A DNA stretch of 64,000 bases, taken from NCBI GenBank assembly GCA_030680805.1, contig JAUXUK010000105.1, positions 1 through 64,000 of the forward strand. The letters are read 5' to 3'. The position numbers and the translations under genes are program-made. Numbering within the stretch: position 1 is the stretch's first letter; every line of letters begins with the position of its first letter. The stretch is from Sulfuritalea sp. Lineage in GTDB: Bacteria; Pseudomonadota; Gammaproteobacteria; Burkholderiales; Rhodocyclaceae. The notes beneath the pieces were generated by a model that worked only from the letters and a program-made list of their open reading frames with translations, did no database searches and was not told where the DNA came from. Shown here piece after piece: positions 63,234 through 64,000 of the stretch.

Positions 63234-63309
63234 GCGCTCGTAGCTCAATGGATAGAGTACTGGCCTCCGAAGCCAGGGGTTGTGGGTTCGATCCCCGCCG
63301 AGCGCGCCA
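63234..63309 (+). tRNA. tRNA-Arg (CCG)
   Basis: Acceptor GCGCTCG pairs with CGAGCGC, anticodon stem CTGGC/GCCAG encloses CTCCGAA (anticodon CCG), T arm with TTCGATC, discriminator G and encoded CCA. Confidence 0.95.
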
Positions 63310-63321
63310 ATTTCTTCCTCC

Positions 63322-64000
63322 CTATTCCCGAATCGCCTGGAATCTTGCCAGGGTGCGCGCCCGCGCCGCAGCGTGGTCGACCACCGGCGTCGGATAGTCG
63401 TGGCCGATGCGAACGTCGGCGGCGGCTTGCTCCGCGGCGCTCATCCGCCACGGGGCGTGGAGGAACTTTCGCGGTATCCGCGAAAGTTCCGGCACATAGC
63501 GGCGGATGAAGTTTCCCTCCGCGTCGAACTTCTCCGATTGCGTGACGGGGTTGAAAATGCGGAACCAGGGTTGCGCATCGCAGCCGGTGGAGGCCGCCCA
63601 TTGCCAGCCGCCATTGTTGGCGGCGAGATCGAAGTCGAGCAGTTTCTCGGCGAACCATGCCTCGCCCTGCCGCCAGTCCAGCCCGAGATCCTTGGTCAGA
63701 AATGAAGCTGTGACCATGCGCAGGCGGTTGTGCATCCAGCCGGTGGTGGCCAGCTGGCGCATCGCGGCATCGACCAGCGGATAGCCGGTGCGGCCGGCGC
63801 ACCAGGCGTTGAAAAGATCGGGCGCCGTGTCCCAGCGCAGAGCGTCGAAGGCCGGCTTGAAGCACTGCGTGGCGACGCGCGGGTGGTGCCAGAGGATGGC
63901 GTGGTAGAAGTCGCGCCAGATCAGTTCGGAAAGCCAGGTCGCCGCGCCGCGACCGGACTGGGCCTGGGCATGGGCGGCAAGCTGGCGGATCGAAATGGTG
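63322..64000 (-). CDS. phrB: Deoxyribodipyrimidine photolyase, C-terminal part
   Basis: The C-terminal ~225 residues of a photolyase (blue-light repair of cyclobutane pyrimidine dimers); the N-terminal antenna domain lies beyond the window edge. FAD-domain sequences [56 protein letters not shown] (in parts), [29 protein letters not shown] (in parts) and the YVPEL region are diagnostic. Ends TAG at 63322, 12 bp from tRNA-Arg, convergent. Confidence 0.96.
   Translation of the reverse strand, partial: TISIRQLAAHAQAQSGRGAATWLSELIWRDFYHAILWHHPRVATQCFKPAFDALRWDTAPDLFNAWCAGRTGYPLVDAAMRQLATTGWMHNRLRMVTASFLTKDLGLDWRQGEAWFAEKLLDFDLAANNGGWQWAASTGCDAQPWFRIFNPVTQSEKFDAEGNFIRRYVPELSRIPRKFLHAPWRMSAAEQAAADVRIGHDYPTPVVDHAAARARTLARFQAIRE

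Overview
The window comes from a GC-rich betaproteobacterium, most likely of the Rhodocyclales/Sterolibacteriaceae kind (an inference from gene order and protein flavour: gatCAB divergent from mreBCD-mrdA-rodA-rlpA-dacA-dat-ybeD-lipB-lipA, and nadD-rsfS-rlmH-maf-rng). It is chromosomal and mostly housekeeping. No transposase, integrase, prophage or CRISPR array was seen.

Layout. 1-9.7 kb: the 3' end of groEL (with an apparent frameshift), a small unknown protein, an OmpR-type two-component pair, a two-subunit sodium/solute symporter, a TPR protein and a membrane-bound Ser/Thr kinase. 9.9-17.1 kb: tRNA-Phe, a tight operon of tcdA, pteridine reductase, ttcA, a BPSS1780-type membrane protein, nadD, rsfS, rlmH, maf and rng, then tRNA-Gly. 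17.1-20.8 kb (minus strand): a FecR-domain protein, then gcvH-like, dsrE-like, zinc-ribbon and mobA genes in one overlapping operon. 20.8-36 kb: a complete selenocysteine/formate module: sodC, selC (tRNA-Sec), selB, selA, an HPP membrane protein, a thioredoxin-fold gene with an in-frame TGA, fdhE, fdnI-fdnH-fdnG (FdnG uses Sec at residue 196), and a divergent sigma-54 response regulator with its sensor kinase. 36-46 kb: dsbC, a UbiH-type hydroxylase, tRNA-Met, a divergent ClpX paralogue, a YqjD/YqjE-type envelope operon, xth, pyrE and gatCAB. 46-60 kb: the cell-shape and lipoate genes, a ceramidase-like protein, fadD and two unknowns. 60-64 kb: rep helicase, cytochrome c5, tRNA-Arg and part of a photolyase.

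How the parts work together. selA, selB and selC make and deliver selenocysteine. The window holds two in-frame TGA codons that fit decoding as Sec. One is in fdnG, the formate dehydrogenase-N catalytic subunit, followed by a clear SECIS stem. The other is in a periplasmic thioredoxin-like protein, where Sec would replace the first Cys of the CxxC redox motif (U-G-A-C), followed by a hairpin with bacterial SECIS geometry. The second is the most interesting item here: conventional gene calling would break it into two meaningless pieces. The fdn operon has a consensus -24/-12 sigma-54 promoter, with two inverted-repeat operator sites upstream, 33 bp apart, facing a divergent NtrC-type regulator/kinase pair.

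The second theme is repeats. At least nine copies of a ~24-bp dispersed sequence (core GCCAGCGCCGACTTTT) lie in the window, six of them inside genes (pteridine reductase, selB, selA, gatA, rlpA, ceramidase-like) without breaking the reading frame. Three ~85-120 bp hairpin elements precede rlmH and mrdA and form the 5' end of rlpA. Other short repeats are shared between the sigma-54 regulator, rlpA and intergenic DNA. All function calls rest on reading motifs by eye; no database search was possible.
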